Assembly (NCBI GenBank): GCA_028289095.1
Contig: JAQGGY010000004.1
Location: forward strand, 1-37,119
DNA: 37,119 bases
Source: Candidatus Saccharimonadota bacterium
GTDB taxonomy: Bacteria; Patescibacteriota; Saccharimonadia; Saccharimonadales; Saccharimonadaceae
Direction: 5' to 3'
Shown: positions 37,011 to 37,119 of the stretch, piece after piece
Layout of the letters: every line of letters starts with the position of its first letter
Numbering within the stretch: the first letter of the stretch is position 1
Position numbers and translations under genes: made by a program
Notes under the pieces: generated by a model
Seen by the model: the letters and a program-made list of their open reading frames with translations, nothing else
Told to the model about the DNA's origin: nothing
The model's database searches: none

Positions 37011-37119
37011 CTATTGAATCTCCTCTGAATGATAAAATTCTGGCGCTTCAGCAAGGAATTTTTCGATTTCTTCGCGGCGCAGCAATCCCGCCTGTGCACC
37101 AAGTTTCTGTACAACGCTC
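37011..37119 (-). CDS. C-terminal fragment of an upstream CDS (...SVVQKLGAQAGLLRREEIEKFLAEAPEFYHSEEIQ), truncated by the window edge
   Basis: Open frame ending in TAG at 37013-37011, one base before the LOG-gene ATG. Confidence 0.6.
   Translation of the reverse strand, partial: SVVQKLGAQAGLLRREEIEKFLAEAPEFYHSEEIQ

Noticed and set aside
1-37119. tRNA, rRNA and CRISPR arrays
   Set aside because: No tRNA T-arm or CCA-like signatures, rRNA-like sequence or regularly spaced repeats seen by eye in the intergenic regions; tRNAscan-SE, Infernal and a CRISPR finder would settle this.

Overview
This window looks like a gene-dense chromosomal segment of a reduced-genome bacterium, probably Patescibacteria/CPR and Saccharibacteria-like; that placement is inferred from gene content, not tested. 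Recognisable core genes are radA, clpC, nusA, an AAG-type 3-methyladenine DNA glycosylase, an FKBP PPIase, an M1 aminopeptidase, an rnhB-yraN fusion, rplS, a pilB/gspE ATPase, a SpoU methyltransferase, dnaE, galU, a gatC-gatA-X-gatB operon, a DEAD-box helicase, uvrB and a LOG-family gene. I found no tRNA, rRNA, CRISPR array or transposase. The items most worth a second look are: (1) a perfect CIRCE (HrcA) operator between clpC and a divergent, untracked 22-aa ORF that is translationally coupled to a 73-aa ORF; (2) a membrane-anchored HEPN-like protein with an R-x4-H motif, coupled between gatA and gatB; (3) a secreted protein with an LPDTS sorting-like signal, a sortase and a membrane protein in one operon; (4) an in-frame UGA at codon 6 of the LOG-family gene, where glycine looks plausible; (5) an intrinsic terminator jammed against the nusA Shine-Dalgarno, suggesting attenuation; (6) a Mu Gam-like protein without a prophage, next to a secreted HNH nuclease; (7) a winged-helix/degenerate-Nudix putative regulator; (8) an isolated promoter-bicistron-hairpin unit encoding two small unknown proteins.
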